A stretch of DNA of 64,000 bases from Pipra filicauda (Eukaryota > Chordata > Aves > Passeriformes > Pipridae): positions 598,781-662,780 of the forward strand of contig NW_024104356.1 of NCBI RefSeq assembly GCF_003945595.2, read 5' to 3'. Under the pieces are notes generated by a model that was not told the origin of the DNA, did not search any database, and saw only the letters and a list, made by a program, of their open reading frames with translations. Shown here one piece after another: positions 11,277 through 24,054 of the stretch. Position 1 is the first letter of the stretch. Every line of letters begins with the position of its first letter. Made by a program: the position numbers and the translations under genes.

Positions 11277-13264
11277 ACCACTAATAAAAAACACTTTTGA
11301 CATTTTCAGCAGATTAGAAATTCTGGAAATTTTTTCTTTTTTTTCTTAACCTCATGTCTGGAACCTAAAGCAAATTTTAAAATGTCAGATTTTCCCTTGG
11401 GATGGAGATTCAGAAATTTTTCTCATCTGTGTAGTTGTGATGCTTGGAATTACCTCTGAGAGCCAAGGGACTTGCAGTCCAAACAGTGAAACAGTCTGCA
11501 GGCTCAGGCAGAGGAGAATTTCCTCTCTTTGTTCTATATTTTGAAACAGCGCTCTTTCTTAATTCCATGCCTCCATTATCTGATATAGATTTGCAAAGTA
11601 GGCAGTTCTGTCTAATAACTTTTTTCTTTACTACAGAGCAATCCCCTTGTTACCTAACCCTGCCTAAACCATGTGTGTAAATTTCTTATGGAAGAAAAAA
11701 GTATCTTGGTGCTGCAGTTGGGACCCATTGATGATATTTCTTTTTCTACAGTTCAGGCTGAGGTTGTGTACACCCCATGGCTATTCCCTGGCCAGCCAAC
11801 AAAGGTCTGAATTCTGAAGATTGTCAACAACTTGTCTGGATATCCCACATCCCACCCCAATAAAAGACTGGGAGTTGACCCTCGCTATCTGCCCTGTCAG
11901 CAGGAAGTGCATTACACCTGGGAAAAACTGAAAGGCAATGAAAATCTGCTGACTATTGCACAGTAACCAAGACATGAGAGACACATATCTTTATCCAAAT
12001 ATTCTGCTAATATAGTCAGGTGTCAAGTCCCTGTTAAACAAGATTTGGGTTTGATACTGGAGGCCCAAAGGAGCTTTTATCTGACCAAGCTTTGCGCTTT
12101 AAAAGGACGGTGAATGAGAGGAGCAGAGCATGTTGCTGGGTCAACATAAAAAAAGAATCTATGAATAAAATGTGGCAAGTGTGTTTCCTTGTAGCAGCAA
12201 ACCAAGGCTCTAAGCTGATTGCCTTTGGACTTGGCAGTATAAGGAAGGCATGCCTGAGCCTGTGATCCAGACCTGTGAGGGACCACTCAAGTTCATTCAT
12301 GTGCCTTTGCAAATAGGCTGTTCCTCCAAGGTGTGCCACATAAAGTGTTAGTGTGCATCACTACAGTCTTAGCATTGAACATGAAATAAGGCAGGCCACT
12401 CACACCCACAGCCAAAAGCTGTTGATACTGAGAACTGGTCTGATAGTGCTGACCAGTGACAGCTGCCCCAGGACAAGTGCAAGAAATCCCATGAGCAAAA
12501 GCCATACGTTGTGTGGAGACTTTTGATAGTCAGAGTGGTTTGTATCCTACAGCTGTAGGATGCATTTCATTTTTGGTTTAGGATTCCCCGTTGCAATTCC
12601 AGATGCTCAAGCTCTTACTGAACATGGCAAATCTTTGATTGACTATACTACAAAGAGTCATGTCCTGTAGAATATATATCCTAAATAGATACCCTAAATA
12701 AATTTGGCAGGGCATATATATACTACAGAAAAAGTGAGTAAAGGTAAAGCAGGTCTGATGGAATGCCAAAGAGTGAGCAAGGAGTGAGACAGGGTGAACA
12801 GAGGGACAAGAACTGTCACCATCTTCCCTTACAGAAGAGCAGTGGCTGCAAACAAGAATCTGATGTGATCTTGACAACTACTTGATAATTTACTGGTGTT
12901 GGCTCCAGAGGACATTCCTCGCAGGGTGTTAGTAGCAAAGGGTGTTTTTGGACTTCAATAGACTGTCAGAAGCTCCTGTCATAGCTTTGCCTACACAGGG
13001 GCATGCAGCATTGTTCACTTGAATTAACTAGTGGGGTGAATATAAAGCTGATGTTTAAACTACATTGAATCCATAATTAGACTACCTCACTTGGAATTAA
13101 TGTGGCTTCAGTCTGATTTACTTTAATTCACTCTGAGAGCAAAGATGATGACTTAAATCTTAGAAAGAAATTGTCTTTAAGATAGAAGTGTAATGACCTT
13201 AGGGACATTGTCCAAGTTATTTTGAGTTAAATAATCTGCTTGGAAAAAAGTTAATTTATATTCC

Positions 13265-13275
13265 TTTTTTTTTTT
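13265..13275 (+). repeat. poly-T run (11)
   Basis: Eleven consecutive T. No transposon body adjoins it. Confidence 0.9.
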
Positions 13276-14587
13276 CTTGAATGTTTCCTTGTAAATAAAT
13301 CTGTGCAGATAATGGTATTCTCATCCTGTGAAGCTTTCTGAGACTTCAGAATTTTTTCATGTCCCACCACAGGATAGACTGAAACTCTTTTGTAGTGGTT
13401 TTTGTTCATTTAGTTGGGATTTTTGGGGCTTTTGCTCTCTCTTCCGTTCCTCACCCTGAACAAACAAACGAAAACTATCTCTCTCTGGAAAAGAGTCAGC
13501 TGACTAAAATAGCAAAGGGATCAGCTGGGGAGGGAGACACTACCCCCATGAAGTCAACACAGGCTTAAGAAAATCTGTCAACTTTTTATGATTATGAATG
13601 AGATCCCAAAACATCATCCTCCTAGTCTGAGATCTGGTCATACTTATTCCAAGGCATATATCCTCTATATTTGCAGCTGAGCTGAAATCACTTACGTTTG
13701 ATCAGAAATTCTATCATCAAGCTGGGAAATCGACCTTTATTGAATGTTTAGATTTAGTTAATTTTCTAATGATGCTTTTTTGTAAAAAGATGTGTGGGGA
13801 GAAGTTTGGAACAGAAACATTTTCTAATGAAAACACTTTCAGTCAACAACCCTGTCTGTCTACAAGCTACTGTTCTCTGGTCTGTGACCTTTGTGTGCTG
13901 CTACTGTCTATCTCAAGGGCTGTGCTTACATGTTGGATTTTTACATCTCCTCTTGTTGCACAGCCTGAACAATCCCACTTTCTGGGAGGTTTGGAAATTA
14001 TCGTATCCAAGGGGCTGTAGTGTCACACTCTTCAGCTGACCCAGACCTAAAGGAAGAATGTAACAAAAGTCCAAGGAAACCCAAGATAAGGAACTAAGTA
14101 ATGTTGAGTGAGCCTAGACAAAGGTCATCTAAATCCTTAGGCTTGTTTAAGATTGTTCTGATTTGGACTTGAAGAATCTCATTCCTAAATTGCCACTTAT
14201 TTCTGCAGGACCAATGCACAAAAAAGCATTTTGGGGATATATATCTGATAGCAAGTTTATTCCTGTCAAGGCCCATGTAGCCAAAAGAATGGCAAGGATT
14301 TAGCAGGAGTTTTATGCCATAAATGAAGAGAAGTAACATGGAGTCTAGTTATCAAACTTATTTTTCTAACTACAGTGATGAATGAAAAGAACTTGTGAGC
14401 ATTTTAATTCAAAACTTGAATCTGCGAGTAACAGGAGCAAAAAGAACATATCGATAGAATTCATGACAACTTTTGAAAAGTTGTTGATATAGTCTGGTGA
14501 AGGAGGTTGTAGAAACTCAGATTTTCTCCTCAGTGCGTGTAAGGAAGCAAAAGCGTAAGCATGCATGTCTAAGTGGCTTCTGTTGAG

Positions 14588-14671
14588 GGCTAAGGGCTGG
14601 ATTTGATGATCCTTACAGGTCCCTTCCAACTCAGCATTGGAATTCTTACTGTGATTCTTACTGAAGATGAT
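14588..14671 (+). mobile_element. CR1 LINE 3' end, short
   Basis: The text GGATTTGATGATCCTTACAG, GTCCCTTCCAACTC and a terminal TGTGATTCTTA match the last 60-80 bases of avian CR1 (GGACTTGATGATC...GGTC..TTCCAAC...ATTCTATGATTCT). The ORF2 portion is absent, as is usual because CR1 copies are strongly 5'-truncated. Plus orientation. Moderately diverged. Confidence 0.85.
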
Positions 14672-15955
14672 CAAGGAGAGGAGATTGTCAAAGCCATTTC
14701 TCTTGCCAAAGCCAATAACTTGAGGTCAGATGAGAACAGAGAGCAGGACAGCTCCTTGGGTTTGTGATTTTGGGTTGTTTGGATTTTTGTCTTGAGGAAT
14801 GAGTATTATTTCAGCCTCATTACTTTGAACTGGTGGGTCTTTGTCAACAAGATTGAGAAATAACTAATCACTGCTCTAAAACTAGTTTAGTGACAGTTAC
14901 AAATAGTCCCAGTAAAGAAAATCAGACAGAAATTTTATCAGCTAACACTTCCACTGGCTTTGAAGAAAGTAGCAATGCCGGAACAGTGTTGATTAGAACT
15001 CTGACTTTTTATGGAGAGGAGGAGTTTGCAGAACAACGTGAATTTAATAAGGCACTTAATGCTGTTGTCCTGATCAGATCCAGCTCCAGCTTCCCCATGG
15101 AGTAACACCTGTATGGCTTATCTTTACATATTTTCCCTTGGTACTGCAGAATAAAGCCCCTTCCTAAGGACAGGAATGGGTCCAACAGGAATATGGGTCC
15201 AACGAAAGACCAAGACAGCTTTGCTAGTGTGGCTTAAATAAAAACACTTACATCCTTGGTGAGAGGTTCACCCAGCCAAGAACTTTTCAGGGATGCAAAC
15301 ACATTTACGTTATTTCACATTGCACCATGTCCTCATTCAGTCATCCTCTAAATTAGCCTATGACTACATCCAGCTGTGTGTTTTTCTATGATTTTTCACT
15401 GGAAGAAGAGACTTTGAGTCACTGAAAATTCTATCAGAATAGAGCATGAGAGCGCCTGTACTCAGGGGGAAAACCCACAGGCTCCCAGTATGGTTTGGGA
15501 AAGGGGCAGCTTGTTTTGATATCTGGGTCAGTTGCTTATTCAATGCATTTCTCTGTGTCCATGGTCAGTTTTCAGTGTGCTATAAGACCCTCAGTAAACT
15601 TGATGAGGAGACAGGAATAGAAACAAGACTGAAATTCCCAAGTAGGTCAGGGAGGGTAAAATTTCAATCTGCCTACTTTATTGGAGAACACATGAAGGGA
15701 CAGGACAATATTCATGACACAGACTTGGTAAATTAAGAGCCAAATTAACAACATAAAGTTTGAGTGGATTTTTTCTTTTTTTTTAAGGAACATTTGGAGC
15801 CAAATTTCTATGAAGGATCACAGTGAATTAGCCTTGCAATTCCTGCTAATACGAGTATGGAGACCTTTCCACATGTACTCTCATCCTCTCCCCTAGGTCT
15901 GTGTTGAAAAACCTACCCTCTGGGTGTTATCTGAATGCTGCTAACAGGAAGGCAG

Positions 15956-16966
15956 CTAAACATTTGTCTTGCAGCAAGGATAGAAAGAAAAATGAAGCAG
16001 GATTTTTCTTCTCCCCATAAAACTTGAGCATTCATACTCAGAGTAACTGCAGACAGCCCTGGGACCTGTATAAAAGACTAGCAACTGGCTGTAAGCACCA
16101 TAACTTAGAGCACATTCCACACTAAAATGAGGAGAGCTTGGGAATAAAAGAAATAGAATAACAGAAAGGGCCTCATCAAGCAAATTCCCAGCACTCAGCT
16201 CAGGGAGAGGTGAAAAGTAAAGGCAATTAATTGAAGAGGATGGATTGAGATTTCTGTGGCCAGATGAAAAGAAAACATAAGGGGAGAAAGTGAGTATATA
16301 AAAGCAGTTAAAGCTTTCCAGTAAATCTTGCAATGTTTGCTCCTCAGGAGCAGTTCTCTTCTGCACAGACTGCAGATATCTGTAATCTTCCCCTTTCTTT
16401 TGATGCTTCCTGCTAGGCATGCTCACTGAATAAGCTCTTTTGTTTTCCATCTGCTTATGCTCAGGGAGGAAAGCAAACATATCTTCCTTGTATTCAGTCA
16501 TTGTGGTGGGGAAGGAAAAAACAGAGTATTTTGAGCTTTAAGGCAAAAGTAGCACATCTAGTATCCTACTTTGTAAGGCCCACATGAGACCTCTCCTGGA
16601 TGTACAACATATGCCCAGGTTTACGTACATGTCAGGTGTTTGCCTGTTCCATATCCAGCTGAACTGTGGTGTGAGATCATGAATCATAACTCTCTGCAAT
16701 TTCAGCTCATGGAAACTGAAACCCATCATCTGAGAATCTGGTACTTTCAGATCACCTGCAGCTTCTTTGGAGCCCATACAGCACACGGCTTTAAGGCTAT
16801 CAAATTCAAACTTCTCTGAATTTCTAGAAGGAAGGGTTGGATTCAAGACTGTGGAAGACTCACTGTACCTCATAAAGGGCATGTACCTAAAGATCTCAAA
16901 GACATCAGTGACGTGTGGGTGATCATTCACTTTCCCATATGCCACTGATTTTGAAAAATAGAGAGA
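15956..16966 (-). other. 336-codon frame with one internal stop
   Basis: On the minus strand a single frame runs from just after a stop at 16967-16969 to a stop at 15956-15958. One in-frame TAA at 16538-16540 is the only break. The downstream part opens with ATG at 16501-16499 in good start context (CCACCACA before ATG) and gives 181 codons, the longest ATG frame here. Its first 60 residues are charged and hydrophilic, the rest is richer in Phe, Leu and Ser. An acceptor-like TTTTCAAAATCAG ends at 16945 and a donor-like ACA|GTGAGT lies at 16864|16863, bounding 81 in-frame bases. I recognise no family. It could be a pseudogene or exon remnant, but one frame of this length is near what chance gives in 64 kb. 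Confidence 0.2.
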
Positions 16967-19900
16967 TTATTCTCAGATTCTGTAGAAATTCTGCTATGAA
17001 TTTGAGAAAAGATGCTCAGATTCTGCCTAATGACACAACAAACTTTCAAAAATTGTTGTTGCAGTTTTTGTAACTGTTTGCCAAAATCTGATTCTGTCTT
17101 TGGTTTTTGCTCTCCTGTGAGTGTGTATTAACCTGAAGAGCCTAAATGCAATAGCCTCTGCTAGGGATTTCCTCTAATAATTACACAGTCCTACAGAGGA
17201 GACCATCCATTCCTGCTGAATGTGTTCTCAACAGTGTTTTCCCATCATTGTTTGTAGGTCACTTTCTGTACCAAAAAAATCACTGCATCTTGTTTAACAA
17301 GAGAAGGAATGAGAGCTCCCTCTTGAAATCCCTTATTTACAAAAGAGCAATTAAAAATATGTCCGTATAGCCTACTTGTGCCCTCTCCCCTCATACACAG
17401 AAATACTTTAAATCATTTTTCTATAGGAAAGTTGCAATACAGACTTTTTCACCCTGCAGTCAGAGACCATGCAAAAAAATAAAATCTCTCAGCTATTATC
17501 ACCTCCAGCTAAAATTATCACGACTGAATTATTTCCAATTTACTCAAAGGCAATGTTAGTTGGAAAGATGAAAAGAGTTTATTTTTGTCTTCTGCTTTTT
17601 TATGTAAATTTTTTCAAAGAATAAATCTTCATTTGCGGGGGTGGAAATTCCTTCTAGCACTTGGTTTAGAAGACACAAGGAAAAAAAAACACTCATCTAT
17701 TTTTATTTTTTAATAATTAATGGTGGTTTGATTGGTCACTTCACTGGAATGCTTCAGACTGTTTGATGCTGATGAAACTGTGGTGAGGTTAAAAAAAAAG
17801 AAGAGGTTCAGTGCTTACACAAACTGTCCGGTTTCTAAGGCATGTGTTGCTGGTATGAAAATTAATTATGGCTATCATGCATCACACATGATGGCACCCA
17901 GTTTTACTGTTGTGAATCCAGATGCTTTAAACCAGACACATCCTGAAAGCTGCTTAAGCACCACTTGGTGAGCCCAAATCCAAAGAAGAAAACCATGACG
18001 TTATCAGAGCAGGAGCCAGGCTTATCTCCTATGGTCATTTTTCAATTCCTTTTGAGAAAGGACCGATGCTGGGGGTTTCATTGGCCAGAAAAAGGACACA
18101 CCATTGCATAAACATGTGAAAATGCATTTTTTGTGTCCTTTATAGCTTAAGAGTGAGGCAGAGTCAAGAAGTTGTTGAAGAGTGAGGGAAAACATGGGAA
18201 AGGTGTATCTAGCACAGCCAGGTTGCAAGGTGGTGGGTCTGACAGACTGGTGTCCAGATGTGAGATGTGAGCCCTGTTCTCATGGGGATGTGATGCAGCT
18301 GTGCACCATTAAGCTTGCCCGTGAATGTGTGCCCAAAGCCAAGAACACTTATACACCAGAAGAAAAGTCTGGTGGTTGAACACCTCCAGATGGATCATTT
18401 GAGTAAATTTCTTCCAGTTGAGACTTGACCTCGGCCAGGTTTTAAGCACTTTCTTGCGTAAGCACAGTTTGCAAGCACAAATGTGTGGTTTGGGGCACAC
18501 TGCACTCTGCTTGAACACATGGGTCTTTTCAGGGAAAGACCTTTTAATTGCCACATTTCCTTCTAATGGGTCTGTTGCTTCCCAAGTAGCATTTACATCT
18601 GTGCTACAAACTCTCGACCAGAGTCCTCTTCCAAAATATTGTGCCTGTTGCAGGGCTACAGTCTCTTCTCAGACAGTAAGCCAGCAAGTTCTGAGAGGTT
18701 TTTAGACCATGCACCATTGTGTACCAAGAGGTGACAGATGCCATCACAGTCCATGAGCTGATTTAGTGAGTCGGAAGGCAGAAATAGGTGGAATCTGAAC
18801 TTTCACTGTAAGGAAGCCTTGTGGGTGAAAGGGATGACATTGTTCTCCTTATTGCTGTCTGAGCTCTGGCATGAGAGCAGTAACATAGCCAAAACAACAG
18901 AGGGGACAAGCTGAAAGCTGCCCACCACCCAATGGGGAATGAGAAGCTGTCTAAAGCACCAATATGAATATCTGCAGCCACAGAAGCACCACAAAAAGCT
19001 GAACCAGAACTCGATTGATCATGTGTCTATCTTAATTTAACCCTGCGGGAATGAGCACTTAACATGTTATTTCAGGCTGCTACTCCTGATCTCAATATAT
19101 TTTTGTTTAGTTCATCTTTTTCCTCAAAGTATCATATATAAGAACCTAGTAATGACAGTATCATTTTGTCCAGTTAAGATATACTGACAGTCTTCTCCCA
19201 TTTAAGTAAGTAGAAAATTGCTGTGATATTCAAAGGTAATTTTTCATCAGTAATGTCTTTTTTCCTCATCTGTATGTCTCACTTTTTTACCCAGACTTTC
19301 TGTAACTATATAAGACTGATTTATATTCTTCATATTTGGGTAGGTGTGGTGCATTTACCTTGAAAAATGTTCTGGTTTTCATACAAGTCCAAGAGTGTTT
19401 ATCAGATTTCACAAAAGTGTTTTAGGTTTCAGGTAAAATCTGTTCTTCCACAACTTTCCAGTTCAACAGATTATTTGTTTCAGTGCAGAAGAGACAACAA
19501 AATAAAGAACCAAGCCAACAAACAAAAATAAATACACTCCCAAGCAACCTCCAAGTGATATTCCTGGAGATGAAGAGCATCCAACCCTCTGGTCCTCTGA
19601 TCTCTGTCTAAAACAGCCATAGGCTCAAATGCAGTTATCAGCTTTGCTCTGCTGCAGTGACAGCTCAGGGATTTCATGTGGCATCATATTTCTGGTAGCA
19701 GTTTCCTGGAGAGTGGACTTAAGCTCCTGAGAGAAATGATTGCACTGTGTGCTTGCTGTGCTGCAGAAAGGGTATCTGTATGGGAGTGATCCAGGTGTAC
19801 ATCTCAACTCAGACTCCCTGGTCCATAGGCAGTTGTCTCCCTGGTTTCAGAAGGTGAAAACTGGATGCCTCCATGAAGAGCCTACTCTGTACACTTATAA

Positions 19901-22900
19901 ACTAATCACCTTTTGTCTCATTTTACAGACAGGTGTTACTGACTCTTCTGCGTGGCTCACACACGCAGAGTCCCACATGACTGCCACTGGCCAGCCAACC
20001 AATATAGGCTGTGTGGGATGTCCAACACTGGCTTCACCCACAGTGAGCCCAGCCAGCCACCTGCCTAGGGGTAAGCCTCCCTTCTCATAATTCTCAGGGA
20101 AATGGTCCCTTGGCACAAAGGTGCTCAAAATGTAACTTGTTGTGTGTTCATCTCTCAAAGGACAGGAAGGCAAATAACCACACTGACTTAGCTGACAATG
20201 GGTAGCTCTGTTACATGAATACAGCACCACTTTGCAGAAATGTTGCAGAACAGGAGCTTCCACCCATGGGATCCTTTCAGAACCACGTTGGAGTTAGGCT
20301 GGTTTTATGTGTCTGCTGTGAACAAAACCCATCCCTGTTCCAAAACCAGTCTGCTTTTTTTGCTGCCGTGGTAAAAAAGGATTGTTTTCTTCCTGCAGCC
20401 TGATTCAATTTTAAACCAAATTTTTATAGCATCTATCTGTATAGGCTTCCAGTAAGACTATTCTCATCTGAGCAAAAACTGTTTTGAGGAAGTTTTACCA
20501 CAAACCTTTAAATACTTTGATATGACAGTGTCCATTCAACTGACAAACTCAAGGTTAAAAATAGAGTTTATGGGCTTAAGTTTGGCCTTCAAGTTGACTG
20601 CAGTATTGCAAAGCAATTTAAAGTCAGCAAAATAATGTTTAACATGTCCCAGATCCCAGATCTCCTTGGAGGAGCAAGTAAAAAAAAAAAGGAAGAAAAA
20701 TCTAAACAACCACAGCATCGGGTCAGATGGTAATTTACTGCTGCCAAGCCTCCTCCATACAAAGTCATTGCAGATGCTTCCTGGTCAGTGACAGTCTAAA
20801 CAAGCTGTAAAACAATTACAGCTGTAAGCCTGCATGACTATCCAAAGCAACCTTATGGAAAGGAAGGTGCATGGTTTCAGAGAGGACCCTGACGAAGCTA
20901 AGATCCTGTGGCAGGATCAGGGCAAACCTGGAGTTAAGAGAAAGGTTTTGATGAGGAGGTACATAGGTCTTCTTCAAGGGATGGTGAGAGTAGTTTATTG
21001 ACACTTTGCTGGTCCTACTTGCACTGCTGATTACAGAGGTTGTAGAGGACTTACATCAGCTAGAGAGACGGAAAAGGATTTTATTTCCCATGATTCATAG
21101 GCCCACTTCTGTCCATTTTTACTTATTTTTCTCCCAGTACTTTGAAGCTGAGTTGTAACTAGAGACAAGCGTGTGGGACAAGCGTCCTGGTGGTACCAGA
21201 GGAGTAAGAATTTCCCCTGGAACCCAGCAGGTGTCAGGTACTCATGCCATCCAGATAAATCCCATTTCCAGATTTGGCTTTTTGAAGGATTTTTTTCCCA
21301 TTGCTCAGATCTGGCATGGATTATTTTAGAGAGATTCTGCTTTTCTCTGTGAAGTAGGGGTACAATATGTTCTTCAGGACTCTCATAATAAACTCCTCCC
21401 TGAAAGTGAAGGTGCCAGGAGAACACTTTATGCTAGCTGTCACCCCGAGTACGTGATGGTCCTCATATTCTTTAAGAATTTTACAACAAGGCCTTAAACT
21501 TCAAAAGCATAAATTTGGGTTGTGCTGGGAGAAAAGCACCAATTCTGAGGATGCTTTTTGACTACAAGTTTCTTCGTGGTGGCTTGAAACAATCAAGATG
21601 GGGAGTTTTTTTCACCCAATGTTCTTCTTTTCTGTCCATAGTTTGTTGTGGTTTGTTGTAGTGGCATCACACCATCACTGAAAAGCCTCAGCAAAAATCA
21701 GGTTGATGATGTACTCAAAACTCAGTGACTTTATATTAGAGACTAACTTGGGAGCACTGGCCACTCGCAAGGTTCCCTAGTGCCTCCTATTACAACACAT
21801 ACTGTTTTCAGTTGTTTATGACTTTGTCAAAGCTGAATGTTTGGGTTCAGGTTTTCCATGCTGGATGTATGCCTTCAAGCTGAATTGCTTTTTGTTGTTC
21901 CTTTTCCACCCTTCGAACACTTTTCTCATCTAAGTTGACCTGACAAATGCCTAAAAGAAGAAAACTCACAGTCTCCATTTTTCAGGCCTGGGTCTGAGCA
22001 ATACTGAGAATAGTGTATCAATAAGCATTGCTCCATAGAAGAAATGAAACCACTTGGAAAACCTCAGGAAGGAAGTTCTTGAAGGAGCCAAGAATCGCAA
22101 TCAGGTTCCTGCAGCCTAAAAACTGTGTTCTAAATCTCAGAATTTTTTCCCCTTGCCCCTTACTGTAGGACTTATGATTTAAAAGGTAGGTTAGGATGGG
22201 TGTCAGAGGACTCAGAAACCCTAGGTCACTTGGGTTAGGGGATCTTTATTCTACAAAGAGTTTTTCTTGCAAGACTTGTGTCAGAAATGTCTCATTTCTG
22301 AGTACAGTATTTCTGTACACTAACCCTTTTCTCATTTGCTGCCCTACAGGCATCTACTATCCCTGCTGAATTTCTCAGCGATGAGTCCAGAGCCTGACCA
22401 AACAAGAAGAAAATAATAAAACCCCTTTCACAGCAAAGAGTGAAGGTACCTTGGCAAAAGGTAGGGATTACAAACAGAAAAAGGAAGGTGAGATGAGAAC
22501 AGCTGTGCACAGCCCAACACAGCACCTGACCTCTCCATGAAGAGCTCCAAGGTGTCCATCAGTACTGCCCCATGATGTTTAATGTGTCTTAGAAAAACTT
22601 GTAACATAGGCTCCATGATTGCCCTGCTTTCTCTCCCTCCATGCTCTGGGGATGGCCAGCTTGGACTTGACCTTGCCGTTCTTACTCCCCAGGGTGACTC
22701 CCCAGGAATGGGGCAGAGGAAAAAAAAACACATCCAGAACCCTGGTGGAAGGTCTCAGGGAACTTCATGGGACCTACAGAAACCCCTTTGAGGTACAACT
22801 GAGGCCTCAGACACCTGCATATCTAGATGGAGGACTTTGAGAATGGCAAAGCAGCTGCTGGAATGAGATGCCAAAACTTTGGGTGTTTCAGAAGAGAGAT

Positions 22901-24037
22901 CTCTAAAATGTAAGTAAAATGTTGCCTGTTGAAAGTTTTTCAGATGGGAAAGTTGAATAAAGCTGTTTAAAGTTTAGAGATCTGTAACAATACACCATCC
23001 TTTGCAACCAAAGCAGAAGATTCTTTAGAGGATGATTCAGAGCAGGAGCCTGATTTCTTGTGCTCTGGATCACCAGTCTCACCACTGCATCTGACAGATG
23101 AAGGCAACAAGATGTCTGTAGCTGAATGCTGGGACATGAATGCTCTGAAGGTTATGTAGGTCCTGTTCTAATACAGTTCCCATCACACTATGTTCTTCTT
23201 GAGGCTGCAGTGCCTTTCTCCTTCCTGCTCTCAAAAGCGATTGTAATTTACACATATATGAAGGGTAGAGGCAGGCACCCAGCTCAATTGTTTCGGACAT
23301 ATTAAATAAACCCTTTTCCTTGGACCATCTCGTTATTATTGTGGTCACAAAGCCTGGGGGACTCAAAGTCCATTGCACGAGAATACCTGAGTCTGTACAT
23401 CACTGCACAAAGCAAGGAGGCTTTGGAGGGAACAAAGAATTGCCCCTATGAAACCGGTGCAGACGACTGTCTTATATGAATTTCAGTCTCTGGCTTGTTC
23501 CTTTTGCCTGGTACTCTAAGTCAGAGGGAGTGTTGAATACATCTCCCTGTGATCTAGTGCTGATGTGGCACCAGTGGCCATACAAAAGCTTCAGCCTAGC
23601 TCCTAGTCAGAATCACCCAGCACAAATTCTGCTGTCACTGAAGGAGTCAGTCCTGCTCCAGCCACATGATATTTAAGACTGGAAAGCTCAGCCAGTTGAA
23701 ACTGAACTGCTTTTATATTTTCACTAGTTTTCAACCAGATCATTTCCGTGACCCCATTCATCATGAGACCACAGAATGCCACTGTTGCTATAAGAGCAGA
23801 GAAAGGAATGGGAGAAATGTGGGGTAGGTGCATTTACCCTGAAGATTAACACTGGCTTTGCGTACCCTGACTCAGGGTAGTAGTCACAGACAGACACATC
23901 TCTGATATGCTCTACCCCCAGAACAATACAGTCCTGTGACATTTCATTATTGTGAAAATACGCCAATGAACTCTAGTTCAAATTTAAAATGATATATAAA
24001 TCACAGCAGTTTTTGGCTTAAAATACAATGCCTTACC

Positions 24038-24054
24038 AAAAAAAAAAAAAAAAA
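24038..24054 (+). repeat. poly-A run (17)
   Basis: Seventeen consecutive A. It could be the tail of a decayed retro-insertion, but I recognise no body upstream and no target-site duplication. Confidence 0.9.

Larger units (their letters stand above)
9135..14587. other. non-coding stretch with one MIR and an M4-like cluster
   Basis: Apart from the MIR at 9.86-9.99 kb, the M4-like words and hairpin at 11.0-11.3 kb and an 11-base T run at 13265-13275, I see only unique AT-rich sequence. Open frames are short (up to 101 codons), on both strands, and overlap one another as chance frames do. Confidence 0.6.

Noticed and set aside
19900..19945. TCTCATTTTACAGACAGG, resembling the reverse MIR tail
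   Set aside because: Only one short word fits; no other part of MIR is colinear with it.
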